Positions 40,610-50,032 of a DNA stretch of 64,000 bases are shown here, piece by piece (the first letter of the stretch is position 1; every line of letters begins with the position of its first letter). The position numbers and the translations under genes are program-made. This DNA comes from Sphingopyxis sp. (GTDB lineage Bacteria; Pseudomonadota; Alphaproteobacteria; Sphingomonadales; Sphingomonadaceae): positions 1-64,000 of the forward strand of contig NVXM01000009.1 of NCBI GenBank assembly GCA_002733865.1, read 5' to 3'. Under the pieces are notes generated by a model. The model was not told the origin of the DNA, ran no database searches, and saw nothing but the letters and a program-made list of their open reading frames with translations.

Positions 40610-40809
40610 AAGTTCAGGTGCTTTCCTTTTTCTAATAGCCTATCGCTAACAGCCTATTGAGATCCGTAGGTGGTCGATTCGAAGTAATTTACGATCGAAT
40701 AGCACCTCCATGTTCTCGCGATAATATCACAGAACATGAAGATTGAAGGTGGTCTGAATGAATCGTCGAGCGTTAGCTTCCATAAGGGCAGCAAAAGCCA
40801 AGCGGGTTG

Positions 40810-41475
40810 CTACAAGTTGCTGCTTTCTGCCATGGCGTCGAGCACTAGCTGACGCTGAAAACTGCCGAATTCCTTAAACAAAGCAGGCAATACCTCAGTG
40901 TTGCGGGCCAATACAGCTTCAACAACACTAACAAAGAAAGCGCGACTGTTCGCTAAACCCGATTCAGAGTAGCGAATGGCTAAAGCGTAAGTACGCTGGA
41001 TGGCTGGCTGAAGATCACCTAGCATATCCGCTAGATAGTCATTCTGAATAATGGTGGCAGCAGCCTTCATCAAATCAAAGCCAGCCAGCATGAAGCGGTA
41101 TTTATCTTCTTGTAGATCCGGTTCTTGCAATTTCATAGCCACGGCAAGAAGTTCCGCTTTGTTCTCTTCAGTCCATTTTTCAGCAACCGAAACCGCTAAT
41201 AGAGTAAGGAGTGCTTCGTAGATATCGTACAGCGCGTGCACACGTTCTTCTGTTATTTCTGCCACTGCAGCTCCGCGACGAGGCATGATCGTGACCAAGC
41301 GACGAGATTCTAATAACAACAAGGCTTCACGCACTGAGCCTCGGCTCACCTGTAGTTCTTCAACCACTCTTGCTTCTTGAATACGCTCATTAGAGACCAT
41401 TTCACCACGAATGATTCTCTCAGCAAGGTGTGCCGCTATTTTTTCCGCGAGGCTTTCGTGAACTACAAAGGTCAT
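40810..41475 (-). CDS. GntR-family regulator with FCD domain
   Basis: The ATG at 41475 gives 221 residues. The N-terminal winged helix (SLAEKIAAHLAERIIRGEM, QEARVVEELQVSRGSVREALLLLESRRLVTIMPRRGAAV) is of GntR type and the rest is a helical FCD ligand domain. The gene is divergent from alkB. GntR genes next to alkB occur in Alcanivorax and related oil degraders, so it is a likely regulator of alkane oxidation; the ligand may be a fatty acid or acyl-CoA. A consensus GntR/FadR half-site pair lies at 41662. Confidence 0.88.
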   Translation of the reverse strand: MTFVVHESLAEKIAAHLAERIIRGEMVSNERIQEARVVEELQVSRGSVREALLLLESRRLVTIMPRRGAAVAEITEERVHALYDIYEALLTLLAVSVAEKWTEENKAELLAVAMKLQEPDLQEDKYRFMLAGFDLMKAAATIIQNDYLADMLGDLQPAIQRTYALAIRYSESGLANSRAFFVSVVEAVLARNTEVLPALFKEFGSFQRQLVLDAMAESSNL

Positions 41476-41661
41476 GTAATTGAAGATCCTACTATTTAAC
41501 TGGTTGGCCCGTCTCTCCCTTATCATGACCTGTATTCATCATGAAAAGCTACGAGCTGACCTCTAGATTGAGCGCATGGTACCACATCGTGCCAAATCGC
41601 TACGCTGACAGAGCATAAATTGTCGCATGCGAACCTGACACATATCACTAAAAATGTTAGA

Positions 41662-41672
41662 TTGTAGGACAA
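41662..41672 (+). promoter_or_regulatory. Candidate GntR (FadR-type) operator upstream of alkB
   Basis: TTGTAGGACAA fits the FadR-subfamily operator form TNGT-N3-ACNA exactly. It is 46 bases before the alkB ATG, where a repressor could block transcription. Confidence 0.55.
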
Positions 41673-41718
41673 TACAACAAAACATAATAAACACCCAGAC
41701 TAACCATTGGAGTGCTTG

Positions 41719-42867
41719 ATGAATACCAAGACCGCAACCATTATTCCAGCCGACGATTGGCGCATGCAGCTGAAAAAGTATGGCTACTTAATCGTATTAA
41801 TTCCGGCGATTCTTTTCCCATTGAGCCTGTTCGGCTGGCACTCAACCGGCAGCCAGCACGACCTTTGGTGGTTCCTGCCTGTTGCTGTGGTTTTTGGTGT
41901 TATTCCTTTACTTGATCACTTGATCGGTAAAGACCCATTTAATCCGAACGAAGAAGTGGATGTGCCTAAAATGGCACTCGAAAAATGGTACCCATTTTTA
42001 ACCATCATGACTCTGCCCGTTATGGCAGCGACAGTCGCTTATGGTGCTTCTATTTTCGCCAGCACTGACGTTGGTGTACTCGGCAAGATCGGTATGATGG
42101 TATCTATGGGGGTTATCACAGGTATCGTATGTATCAACGTTGGTCACGAGCTGATTCATAAAGACAGTAAGTTAGAGCAGTGGACGGGCGGTTTACTACT
42201 CGCGCTGGTGACTTACGCAGGCTTTAAAGTTGAGCATATTCGTGGTCACCACGTACATGTATCTACTCCTGAAGATGCATCTTCATCACGTTACAACCAA
42301 ACTTTATACCAGTTTTTGCCACATGCGTATTTCCACAATTTTGTGAACGCGTGGCGCTTAGAGGCCGCAAAACTTAAGCGTAAAAACCTGCCTGTGGTTC
42401 ACTGGAAAAATGAATTGATCTGGTGGTACGGAATTTCTGCGGCATTGGCTATCGGCTTTGGCCTAGCTTGGGGTTGGCAAGGTGCCTTGTTCTTTGTTGG
42501 CCAGAGCTTCTTTGCTTTCACTCTGCTTGAGATTGTTAACTACATTGAGCACTACGGTTTACACCGTCGTAAAATGGATAATGGCCGTTACGAACGTACA
42601 ACGCCTGCGCACTCTTGGAACAGTAACTACTTATTAACTAACCTATTTTTGGTTCAGCTACAGCGTCACTCTGATCACCACGCAAATCCTAAGCGTCGTT
42701 ATCAAGTACTGCGCCACTTTGATGAAAGCCCGCAATTGCCAAGTGGCTATGCAGGCATGGTAGTACTGGCGGTTATTCCTTCACTTTGGTTCAAGGTTAT
42801 GAACCCTCGTGTTGAAGCCTACTACAAAGGCGAAGAGCACCAGCTCACTGAATCGCAAAACGGTTAA
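41719..42867 (+). CDS. alkB: Alkane 1-monooxygenase
   Basis: The ATG at 41719 has a GGAG site and gives 382 residues. The protein has about six membrane helices and the histidine boxes of AlkB: HELIH, EHIRGHHVHV, the signature NYIEHYGL and LQRHSDHHA. It is a non-haem di-iron enzyme in the inner membrane that hydroxylates terminal carbons of medium-chain alkanes with rubredoxin as electron donor. No rubredoxin gene is adjacent. It is transcribed alone, with a strong terminator, divergent from a GntR regulator. Confidence 0.96.
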   Translation: MNTKTATIIPADDWRMQLKKYGYLIVLIPAILFPLSLFGWHSTGSQHDLWWFLPVAVVFGVIPLLDHLIGKDPFNPNEEVDVPKMALEKWYPFLTIMTLPVMAATVAYGASIFASTDVGVLGKIGMMVSMGVITGIVCINVGHELIHKDSKLEQWTGGLLLALVTYAGFKVEHIRGHHVHVSTPEDASSSRYNQTLYQFLPHAYFHNFVNAWRLEAAKLKRKNLPVVHWKNELIWWYGISAALAIGFGLAWGWQGALFFVGQSFFAFTLLEIVNYIEHYGLHRRKMDNGRYERTTPAHSWNSNYLLTNLFLVQLQRHSDHHANPKRRYQVLRHFDESPQLPSGYAGMVVLAVIPSLWFKVMNPRVEAYYKGEEHQLTESQNG

Positions 42868-42874
42868 CCCCTTT

Positions 42875-42902
42875 GGGAGCCTAATTAGGCTCCCTTTTTT
42901 TA
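42875..42902 (+). terminator. Intrinsic terminator of alkB
   Basis: GGGAGCC-TAATTA-GGCTCCC is followed by seven T. It starts eight bases past the alkB stop. Confidence 0.92.
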
Positions 42903-43361
42903 TTTAGGCACCTCTGATTAATGCTGAAGAGGCTACGGCTTTCAGGAAAGTAACAGTTCAAGGCGCTGCGCTACTTAGATGGCAAGGATGCAGGAGTTAG
43001 GGCGACGCAGGAAGCCAAAGCCGAGCACTACTGTATTTTTCCTAGTATTGATAATTGCTCGGGGATTAATAAGACTGGCCAATATTAATAAAGAACAAAC
43101 AAAGTGCTCGCCCCCTAAATATACTCAGCATCTGCCCTAAATAACGATTTTATCTTGACCTCATTGGTCATCCACCCGGATAGCCGCAAGCTGGCAGTTC
43201 GGCGTGTAGCATGGGGCGATTCAAATGACAGTGTTGGTCTGTACTTCTCATCATGAGGCGTCACAAATATTCCCTGAGTTACAATTATGGCCATTTAGAG
43301 CATGACCCGCTCCATGTATTGGGTACAATAGCTTATCTAACAATAATAATGGTTCATCACT
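42903..43361. other. Intergenic region after alkB
   Basis: About 460 bases with no supported gene. A short plus-strand ORF at 43253-43441 overlaps the next gene and looks like chance. The promoter of the DUF3089 gene should lie near 43300-43350. Confidence 0.5.
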
Positions 43362-44570
43362 ATGCGTTCTCTCCAGGTATTACTGGCCACGGCTTGCTGC
43401 TCGTTAGCTTCTGTTTCAACTCTTGCCAACGACACACCTAACCATTCTTCGGATTACGGAGACAGGGACAACTGGCTATGCCATCCCAGCCAATCAACAA
43501 ATAATAACGTCTGTCTGCGAGACCAAACGCTAGTGTCAGTCGCTGCCAACGGCAGTCGTACATACGAGGCACACTATCCAGCCATCAATCCTGAGGTTGA
43601 CTGTTTTTATGTGTACCCCACGGCTTCTATGGACTTAACCGCCAGCAGCGATTTAAACCCAGACGCTCAAGAAGAAGAGACCACCGCGATTCAATTTGGC
43701 CGCTACTCTGAAGTTTGCCGTCAATTTGCCCCCGTTTATCGCCAGCGTACGCTCACTTACTTGGGCGTTGGCGCATTAGGTGATGGCCTAGTCAGTGAAG
43801 AAACCATGGCACAAGCCAATGCGACGGCCTATGACGACGTGCGCAATGCCTTCATGACTTATCTAGAAAACGACAACGACGGACGTGGCTTCATCTTGGT
43901 TGGTCATTCACAAGGGGCTCGCTTATTAGCCAAGCTGGTTGCTGAAGAAATCGAAACAGACAGCACGTTAGCGGATCAACTCGTCAGCGCTCACCTTGTT
44001 GGTACGGGAATTACAGTCCCTGTTGGCCATGTCACCGGTGGCACCTTCCAATCAACACCTTTGTGTCAGCAACCGAGCGATATCGGCTGTGTCGTTGCGT
44101 ACTCTACCTTCAGAGAAGGTGATCCTGAACTTGAAACTCCGCGCTTTGGCCAAACTCAGCTAGAAGGCCAAGAAGTCGCCTGCACCAACCCTGCCACGCT
44201 CTCCGGTGGTGAAGAGACATTAGATGCGCGTATCCCTTTTGATCAACCATATGCCTTTGCCACTCTATTAAAAATCAAAGGCAGCGGTGGCCCTTATAAA
44301 CGTTGGTGGACGAATCAAAAAATACAACGAGATGCGGATTATTACGCTGTGCCTGATCAATTTCGTGGGGAATGTGTACGTGATGCGAATGGCACCCATT
44401 ACTTAAATGTGAGCATCGATGCCGACAAGAACGATCCTCGCGCCGACGATTACCGAGGTGAGCTCATCGTAGTAAAAGGTTGGGGCTTACATTTGGTCGA
44501 CATGAACGTCGCTCAGGGTAATTTAATTCGCTTGGCACATGATCAGGTTCAAAGCTGGTTATCACGCTAA
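43362..44570 (+). CDS. DUF3089 family secreted alpha/beta hydrolase
   Basis: The 402-residue protein starts with a signal peptide (SLQVLLATACCSLASVSTLA, cleaved about residue 22). DUF3089 features are DCFYVYPTA near residue 80, FAPVYRQRTL near 125 and the nucleophile elbow FILVGHSQGARLL near 177. Members resemble lipases/esterases. It is expected in the periplasm or outside; the substrate is unknown. It stands before a GMC oxidoreductase on the same strand, 120 bases apart. Confidence 0.82.
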   Translation: MRSLQVLLATACCSLASVSTLANDTPNHSSDYGDRDNWLCHPSQSTNNNVCLRDQTLVSVAANGSRTYEAHYPAINPEVDCFYVYPTASMDLTASSDLNPDAQEEETTAIQFGRYSEVCRQFAPVYRQRTLTYLGVGALGDGLVSEETMAQANATAYDDVRNAFMTYLENDNDGRGFILVGHSQGARLLAKLVAEEIETDSTLADQLVSAHLVGTGITVPVGHVTGGTFQSTPLCQQPSDIGCVVAYSTFREGDPELETPRFGQTQLEGQEVACTNPATLSGGEETLDARIPFDQPYAFATLLKIKGSGGPYKRWWTNQKIQRDADYYAVPDQFRGECVRDANGTHYLNVSIDADKNDPRADDYRGELIVVKGWGLHLVDMNVAQGNLIRLAHDQVQSWLSR

Positions 44571-44725
44571 ATATAGGAAATTTAGGCGTTACAGAATATC
44601 GTGTAGCGCCTAAAAAAGACCTCATCATCCATCCTTAAATACGGCTCGTTAATTATCAAAATATAACTCGTCTATACAGTCAGTTTTTCACATTGCGGGT
44701 ACTCTCTCTAAAAGGATTCAGCCTA

Positions 44726-46402
44726 ATGACAAAACAAAAAAATAACGATGCGCACACGTTTTCTCGCCGCCGTTTTCTAGGTGTATCTGCGTTAACTTCT
44801 GCCTCAGCCATTGGGCTAACCACCATATCACTTAGCGCCACGCAGAAAGCCCAAGCGGGCTGGTTTTCCCCTACCGAGTTAGTACAACCTCAAGCCCCTG
44901 ACGGTATTGCCAGCCACTACCCTGCCATCATTATTGGTTCCGGTTACGGTGGTGCGGTATCCGCTTTGCGTTTAGGCGAAGAAGGTGTTCAAACCTTAGT
45001 TATCGAAATGGGAATGAACTGGAACCAAGCAGCCTCTGATGGCAAAACATTTTGTACAATGACCAAGCCCGATGGCCGTTCTTTTTGGTTTAAAGACCGC
45101 ACCGAAGCGCCACTGGATACGATATTTGGTATTGATCTAGTAAACCGAAATATCGACCGCTACCCAGGCGTACTTGACCGAATGCAACACGACGGCATTG
45201 ATGTATTTTTAGGTCGGTGTGTAGGTGGAGGTTCAATCGTTAACGGCGGTATGGCTGTAACGCCTAAGCGAGATTACTTCGAAGAAATTTTACCCAACGT
45301 ATCGTCCGATGATATGTACGACACCTACTACCCTCGTGTACGTGACATGTTAAATGTTAACGAAGTCCCCGAAGATATTTACGCATCAAAATACTATCGC
45401 TTTAGCCGAGTGGGTGAAAAAACTGCTGAAAAAGCAGGCTTTAAAACAGCATCGGTACCTAATGTTTATGATTTTAATTACATGCGCCAAGAAATATCTG
45501 GCGATGTAGAGAAGTCAGGGTTAGGCAATGAAGTTATTTATGGGAATAACGCAGGCAAACAAAGCCTCGACCGAAACTACATTCCTGCCGCCATTGGTAC
45601 AGGAAATGTCACCCTACGCTGCATGACCAAAGTGACTCGCATACAGCAAGATTCCAACGGAATTTATCACCTCAGCTTAGAAACCATTAATGTCTCTGGT
45701 GAAGTGATCGAAACCCTCAGCGTATCCTGCGAAAAACTATTATTAGGTGCTGGAAGCATTGGCACCAGTGAGTTGCTTTTACGCGCAAGAGAAACCGGCG
45801 ACCTACCCAACCTTAGTGAAGAAATTGGCCAAGGCTGGGGCAATAATGGCAATTTAATGCTTGCCCGAAAAAATAAATTTTGGGATTACACCGGCGGCCA
45901 ACAATCAGGCTTTCCGGTACGTGGCATAGACAACTGGGATGATCCAGAATTTCCGGCATTTGCCGAATTAGCCCCGCTGCCCGCAGGCATAGAAACCTAC
46001 ACCAGCTTATATCTCGCCATTACGAAAAACCCTGAGCGCGGACACATTCAATACGATGTCGCAACGGATAGCGCCACCGTTGTTTGGCGAGCAGATCAAG
46101 AAAAAGTAGGATTAGATATCGCCGAAGGATTATTTGATAAAATCAACGCTGCAACAAGAACCGATTATCGTACCGGCTTATTTTCGAATGGAACGCACCA
46201 CTCCGACCCATTCACTTATCACCCACTGGGCGGCTGCTTGTTAAATAAAGCAACGGACAATTATGGTCGTGTGAATGGCTATCAAAACTTGTACGTTGTG
46301 GATGGGTCTTTATTGCCGGGGAATCTTGGGGTGAATCCCTTCCTAACCATTACGGCGATGGCCGAGCGTAATATCGAACATATTATTGCCAATGATCTAT
46401 AA
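44726..46402 (+). CDS. Tat-exported GMC oxidoreductase, cholesterol-oxidase-like
   Basis: The ATG at 44726 gives 558 residues. A twin-arginine signal (SRRRFLGVSALTSASAIGL) is followed by a cut site near KAQA. The FAD-binding site is IIIGSGYGGAVSALRLGEEG near residue 72. FLGRCVGGGSIVNGGMAVTP and the C-terminal TYHPLGGCLLN and VVDGSLLPGNLGVNPFLTI are typical of cholesterol-oxidase-type GMC enzymes, which oxidise sterols or other alcohols. The substrate in this organism is unknown. Confidence 0.85.
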   Translation: MTKQKNNDAHTFSRRRFLGVSALTSASAIGLTTISLSATQKAQAGWFSPTELVQPQAPDGIASHYPAIIIGSGYGGAVSALRLGEEGVQTLVIEMGMNWNQAASDGKTFCTMTKPDGRSFWFKDRTEAPLDTIFGIDLVNRNIDRYPGVLDRMQHDGIDVFLGRCVGGGSIVNGGMAVTPKRDYFEEILPNVSSDDMYDTYYPRVRDMLNVNEVPEDIYASKYYRFSRVGEKTAEKAGFKTASVPNVYDFNYMRQEISGDVEKSGLGNEVIYGNNAGKQSLDRNYIPAAIGTGNVTLRCMTKVTRIQQDSNGIYHLSLETINVSGEVIETLSVSCEKLLLGAGSIGTSELLLRARETGDLPNLSEEIGQGWGNNGNLMLARKNKFWDYTGGQQSGFPVRGIDNWDDPEFPAFAELAPLPAGIETYTSLYLAITKNPERGHIQYDVATDSATVVWRADQEKVGLDIAEGLFDKINAATRTDYRTGLFSNGTHHSDPFTYHPLGGCLLNKATDNYGRVNGYQNLYVVDGSLLPGNLGVNPFLTITAMAERNIEHIIANDL

Positions 46403-46422
46403 CGTTTAAATAAAACGATGAG

Positions 46423-46450
46423 CTGCCTGGCCTAATCATAAGCCGGGCAG
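46423..46450. terminator. Possible terminator between the GMC and binding-protein genes
   Basis: CTGCCTGGC and GCCGGGCAG form a stem with one mismatch and a ten-base loop between two convergent genes. The T run is weak (TGTATTATTTTT on the plus side). Confidence 0.55.
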
Positions 46451-46454
46451 TGTA

Positions 46455-47255
46455 TTATTTTTGCACTATGCGGGGGATAATATCATCCCCAACCTGCCAA
46501 TCAACATACTCATGATATTGCCAACTCAATGGTAGCTCTTTTGTGGCCAACAGAGACACAGCCTCAGTAATAAATTGATCCGCTTTTTGACCTCGGCCTC
46601 CACGTGGAAGCACCGCGTGAACATCGTAGACTTTATACAACTGGCGTTTAATCCCAGTAAGACCCAACTCTAGCAACGTTGGATCACCACCACTTTCGGC
46701 AAAAATATACCCATCTATCCGCCCTGAGCTTAGCTTCATTAACGAACTTTCAATGGCGTGATCTTCTTCTATGGGGAACGGAAATAAATTACCATGCCCA
46801 CTAAACGTCGCAAGGCGGTATTCAGAAAGCTTGTTAAGATCAACCGGGGTATCTAGACGAGTGTATAAAATAAAATTAATCGTCATGACGCGCTGAGTTG
46901 AATACTCAAACCCTAGGTCACGTATTGTGGTGCTTTTATTTAACGCATCACGATCAATAATCAGTGGAAAGTGAAAATCAACCTGGCCTGTCGCGGCTTG
47001 CTTGATAGAGCGCTTAAAGGGGTATCTTTCAATTTCTATGTTCGCCCCGGTAACATCCCCCCAAAACCGCACAAACTCCACAACAGGGTGTTCAATACCA
47101 TTAGCTGGGTCATCATCCATAATAGGCATTGAGACGAGAAAAGACGGCGCGGGATCAGCAACTTGTTCAACGGCACTGGTTACTTTATCCGCAGCGGCAG
47201 AGGTCGCAGCTATAACAAAGCCCAAACACAGAAAAATTTTGTGTGAATAACGCAT
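46455..47255 (-). CDS. Periplasmic solute-binding-like protein
   Basis: The ATG at 47255 gives 266 residues with a signal peptide (IFLCLGFVIAATSAAA). The middle has features of SBP family 3-like proteins: YPFKRSIKQAATGQVDFHFPLI, LSEYRLATFSGHG, and MKLSSGRIDGYIFAE. No permease or ATPase genes are near, so it may be a stand-alone binding or sensor-associated protein. The ligand is unknown. Confidence 0.68.
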   Translation of the reverse strand: MRYSHKIFLCLGFVIAATSAAADKVTSAVEQVADPAPSFLVSMPIMDDDPANGIEHPVVEFVRFWGDVTGANIEIERYPFKRSIKQAATGQVDFHFPLIIDRDALNKSTTIRDLGFEYSTQRVMTINFILYTRLDTPVDLNKLSEYRLATFSGHGNLFPFPIEEDHAIESSLMKLSSGRIDGYIFAESGGDPTLLELGLTGIKRQLYKVYDVHAVLPRGGRGQKADQFITEAVSLLATKELPLSWQYHEYVDWQVGDDIIPRIVQK

Positions 47256-47429
47256 GAATATTAAGCCCGTAAGTAGTGCGAGCAAATCCTTGCTTCAATA
47301 TTATTTAATACGATTAGAATAGTCATAATACCGAAAGATCACAATCAAATGGCGTATAGTGACGCACAAAAATTGAGCAATATGTGATCAAGTTCCGTTT
47401 GCTAGCCTGTCTGTTTTAGTGTGTCTGTT

Positions 47430-48110
47430 TTAGTGAAACAACACACTCACAATAAAATCATGCATTTCCTGGTTCTCTACTTCTGCAGAGATACTTCGCG
47501 CCCCTAACGTGGGGTGCAATATTTTGAAGTAAGTTAAACTCAAAAGCGCATAGAAGAAGCTGTCATTTGTATATTTCGTTAATATTTTCGAAGACGTTTG
47601 TGCCTCCAAAAACAACTCGCCAATCGCGTTGTGCAGTGCCATAAACTGGTCAGCACAAAACCTTGAGCGCTCGTTTTCTTGTCGTGTTTCTTGCACAAAT
47701 AAGCGCGCATACTCCGGCTTATCAAGACTAATACGAATAAAAGTAGAGACTAAGGTTTGAAAAGCCTGAAAGGCTTCCTCACCAGAGTCTGCTGCGCTAT
47801 TCTCGATGGCCACCTCAGTCAAAGGCAAAAGCGACGAGCGAAAAAACTCAAACACTTTGGTCGCAACCTTCTCCCAGATCGCCATCTTACTGCCGAAATG
47901 ATGTCGAATAATACCGTGGCTGATACCGACGTTAGCCGCAATGTCCCGCAAACTGGTGCCGTCATATCCGCGCTCGGCAAACAGCAATAATGCAGCATCA
48001 AGAATCGCCTCCTGCGTGGCCATAGCGTCTTGTGAACTGCGCTTACCTCGTGCTCTAGGCGGTGACGAAATCACAGAGCCAAGCGCTGCGGTTGAAACAT
48101 TCTCAGTCAT
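47430..48110 (-). CDS. TetR-family transcriptional regulator
   Basis: The 226-residue protein has a TetR DNA-binding domain at about 30-85 (AILDAALLLFAERGYDGTSLRDIAANVGISHGIIRHHFGSK) after a basic N-terminal extension, and a helical ligand domain. It is divergent from the PhlG-like gene, with three direct repeats between them. It probably controls that gene and itself. Confidence 0.88.
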   Translation of the reverse strand: MTENVSTAALGSVISSPPRARGKRSSQDAMATQEAILDAALLLFAERGYDGTSLRDIAANVGISHGIIRHHFGSKMAIWEKVATKVFEFFRSSLLPLTEVAIENSAADSGEEAFQAFQTLVSTFIRISLDKPEYARLFVQETRQENERSRFCADQFMALHNAIGELFLEAQTSSKILTKYTNDSFFYALLSLTYFKILHPTLGARSISAEVENQEMHDFIVSVLFH

Positions 48111-48137
48111 TTAATACTCAAGATTCTGTCTGTCTGG

Positions 48138-48197
48138 TGATGATACCCCTCTGCTGTTTAGTTATCACCCCAGTGCTATCTAGTTATAACCCCACTG
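48138..48197. promoter_or_regulatory. Direct repeats between the tetR and PhlG-like genes, candidate operator
   Basis: TAGTTATCACCCCAGTG (48159-48175) and TAGTTATAACCCCACTG (48181-48197) are spaced 22 bases apart, about two helical turns. A weaker third copy, GATGATACCCCTCTG, lies just before. TetR operators are usually inverted repeats, so the link to the TetR protein is only by position. Confidence 0.5.
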
Positions 48198-48309
48198 AAC
48201 TCTCACTTATGGCCAGAGATAACACACCGGAAGAGTGCATTTGCTTTCCTAGAGGTTTTCCGTATTCTATCCACTTATAATCCATACGTATCATAAAAAG
48301 AAGAGACCG

Positions 48310-49500
48310 ATGAAAAACAATACTCAACTGAGCAGAATCGCCGTCGTCATCGCCGCACTAGGGGCCACGCAACTTGCCACTGCGGTTCCATCTGGGTACG
48401 CCGCTAAAGTTAGCGTCAATGAAAACGTCAGCGACGTTCGCCCTGAAATGCTGGACTGGTGGTGGGACAACATTCGTACTCAAGATCGATTTGTTGAATG
48501 GAACCCTGAAGCACACACAAGCTATTCATTACTGGCCGAACCAACCGATCCCACCAACCTACATTATTCAGTAGATACCGTTCAGGAAGTAGGTACATAC
48601 ATTGGTGGCTTTCCAGTGACTACAGTGGTTACCTCAAGGGACTCGGCACTAGCGAGTGAAGAAGGATTTACCCATCAGTATGTTGCTGAAGTGGCCTTCG
48701 AACACCTTGAAGACCTATCCTTCCCCGGTAACGCCTACTTGGTATATCAATACAAAGTAAATGAGACTCTCGATGGCTCAGACGTCACCGCGACCCTGCA
48801 TTTACCCGATATCGTAGAACGAGCATTACCCGGATTTGCCGCCAGCACACAAGCACATCTAAGTGCTGATATCACCAACCTTGCCGCCTTCCTACCAGAC
48901 CTATTTCAGCAAGAGTTTATTGAGGAGGAACTGGAATCACGCGGCACCTACCGAGTAGAGAAGAACGGTTTTTGGCTAAGAACCGTTATCGTTGATCAAG
49001 AAATCAAAGGCCTAACCCCCGACATGATGAATTGGTGGTGGGACAACATTGATACCACCGCACGTTATAAACAGTGGCACCCAACGGCACACCTTAGCTT
49101 TGAATGGCTTGAAGCTCCTGAAAGCCCAAATAACACCACCTATTCCGTTGGTGCAATTCAACGTGTGGTTGAATATCTAGGGCCATATAAAAACGCCCTG
49201 CTAATCACCTGGCTGCCAAAAGAAGATGCCTTAGATCGAGTTGAATACGCGCACTGGCTGTACGCTAAAACCGACCTAGATGGCCTCAGCGGCATCATGC
49301 CGCAAGACATGATTCATGAATATCAAATGAACGACACCGGGGATGGCATTGTCATGCGCTCAACGTTCAATGTGCCCTTCTTCTTAAATTGGGTTATGCC
49401 AGACTTTACTGACGAACTGGGTAAACATGCCCTGCAAGAAATGCAGATGCTGCAGTACTTCTTGCCTGAATTGTTTACAGAGCAAGCGCTTAAGCAATAA
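48310..49500 (+). CDS. Secreted protein with two PhlG-like (DAPG hydrolase) domains
   Basis: The 396-residue protein has a signal peptide (AVVIAALGATQLATA). It contains two tandem copies of one module: RPEMLDWWWDNIRTQDRFVEWNPEAH near residue 44 and TPDMMNWWWDNIDTTARYKQWHPTAH near 237, each followed by a similar region. The WWWDN and W-x-P-x-x-H pattern is that of the DAPG/phloretin hydrolase family, zinc enzymes that cut carbon-carbon bonds in acylated phloroglucinols. Family members usually have one such domain and are cytoplasmic. The substrate is unknown; it is likely controlled by the divergent TetR protein. Confidence 0.7.
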   Translation: MKNNTQLSRIAVVIAALGATQLATAVPSGYAAKVSVNENVSDVRPEMLDWWWDNIRTQDRFVEWNPEAHTSYSLLAEPTDPTNLHYSVDTVQEVGTYIGGFPVTTVVTSRDSALASEEGFTHQYVAEVAFEHLEDLSFPGNAYLVYQYKVNETLDGSDVTATLHLPDIVERALPGFAASTQAHLSADITNLAAFLPDLFQQEFIEEELESRGTYRVEKNGFWLRTVIVDQEIKGLTPDMMNWWWDNIDTTARYKQWHPTAHLSFEWLEAPESPNNTTYSVGAIQRVVEYLGPYKNALLITWLPKEDALDRVEYAHWLYAKTDLDGLSGIMPQDMIHEYQMNDTGDGIVMRSTFNVPFFLNWVMPDFTDELGKHALQEMQMLQYFLPELFTEQALKQ

Positions 49501-49650
49501 GTCACAAATTAGATGGGGTTCAGAATAAAGGGACTGAACCTAGGGCGTCATTGCCTTAGGCATCATTGCTTTAGGTATCTCGACCTAAGCACCTAAATCT
49601 TAGCCCCTAAATAATGCCCAGTGGTTTACTGAATAATCACCGAGCATTAT

Positions 49651-49665
49651 TGATAATACTTATCA
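49651..49665 (+). promoter_or_regulatory. Candidate Fur box upstream of the PepSY/cytochrome b561 pair
   Basis: TGATAAT-A-CTTATCA fits the 7-1-7 Fur consensus TGATAATnATTATCA with one mismatch. It is about 60 bases before the PepSY gene start, a suitable place for a repressor site. Confidence 0.55.
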
Positions 49666-49723
49666 TTAACTGGTAGCATTCCCTCTCAATAAATGCCTTA
49701 CCCACTGCATAGAGAGAAAACAC

Positions 49724-50032
49724 ATGCGCAAATTAACAGGATTAAAATCACTTAGCCTGCTCATCGCACTAGGTAGCAGCCTTCTGCTTAGCAACACCGT
49801 AAATGCAGGTGCAGACTGCGTAGAGCACCCTGAGTCTGAGTGGATGCACGTACTCGACATGCAAAAGAAAATCGTCAACGAATACGGCTTCGCCATCAAA
49901 AAATTCCAAACCTCTGGTGACTGCTACGAAATCTATGGCTGGGGCTTAAACGAAGCCAAAACAGAGTTTGTAAAACTTGAAGTCTACTTTGATACGAAAA
50001 CCGGCGAGATTGTTAAAAAGAAAGAAGACTAA
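49724..50032 (+). CDS. PepSY-domain periplasmic protein
   Basis: The 102-residue protein has a signal peptide (SLSLLIALGSSLLLSNTVNAG) and a PepSY-like domain (YGFAIKKFQTSGDCYEIYGWG, KLEVYFDTKTGEIVKKKED). Such proteins are often paired with cytochrome b561 in haem or iron-linked electron transfer. Its stop overlaps the start of the cytochrome gene. Confidence 0.8.
   Translation: MRKLTGLKSLSLLIALGSSLLLSNTVNAGADCVEHPESEWMHVLDMQKKIVNEYGFAIKKFQTSGDCYEIYGWGLNEAKTEFVKLEVYFDTKTGEIVKKKED

Noticed and set aside
43253-43441. Short ORF before the DUF3089 gene
   Set aside because: It overlaps the signal peptide region of the real gene in another frame and has no family likeness.
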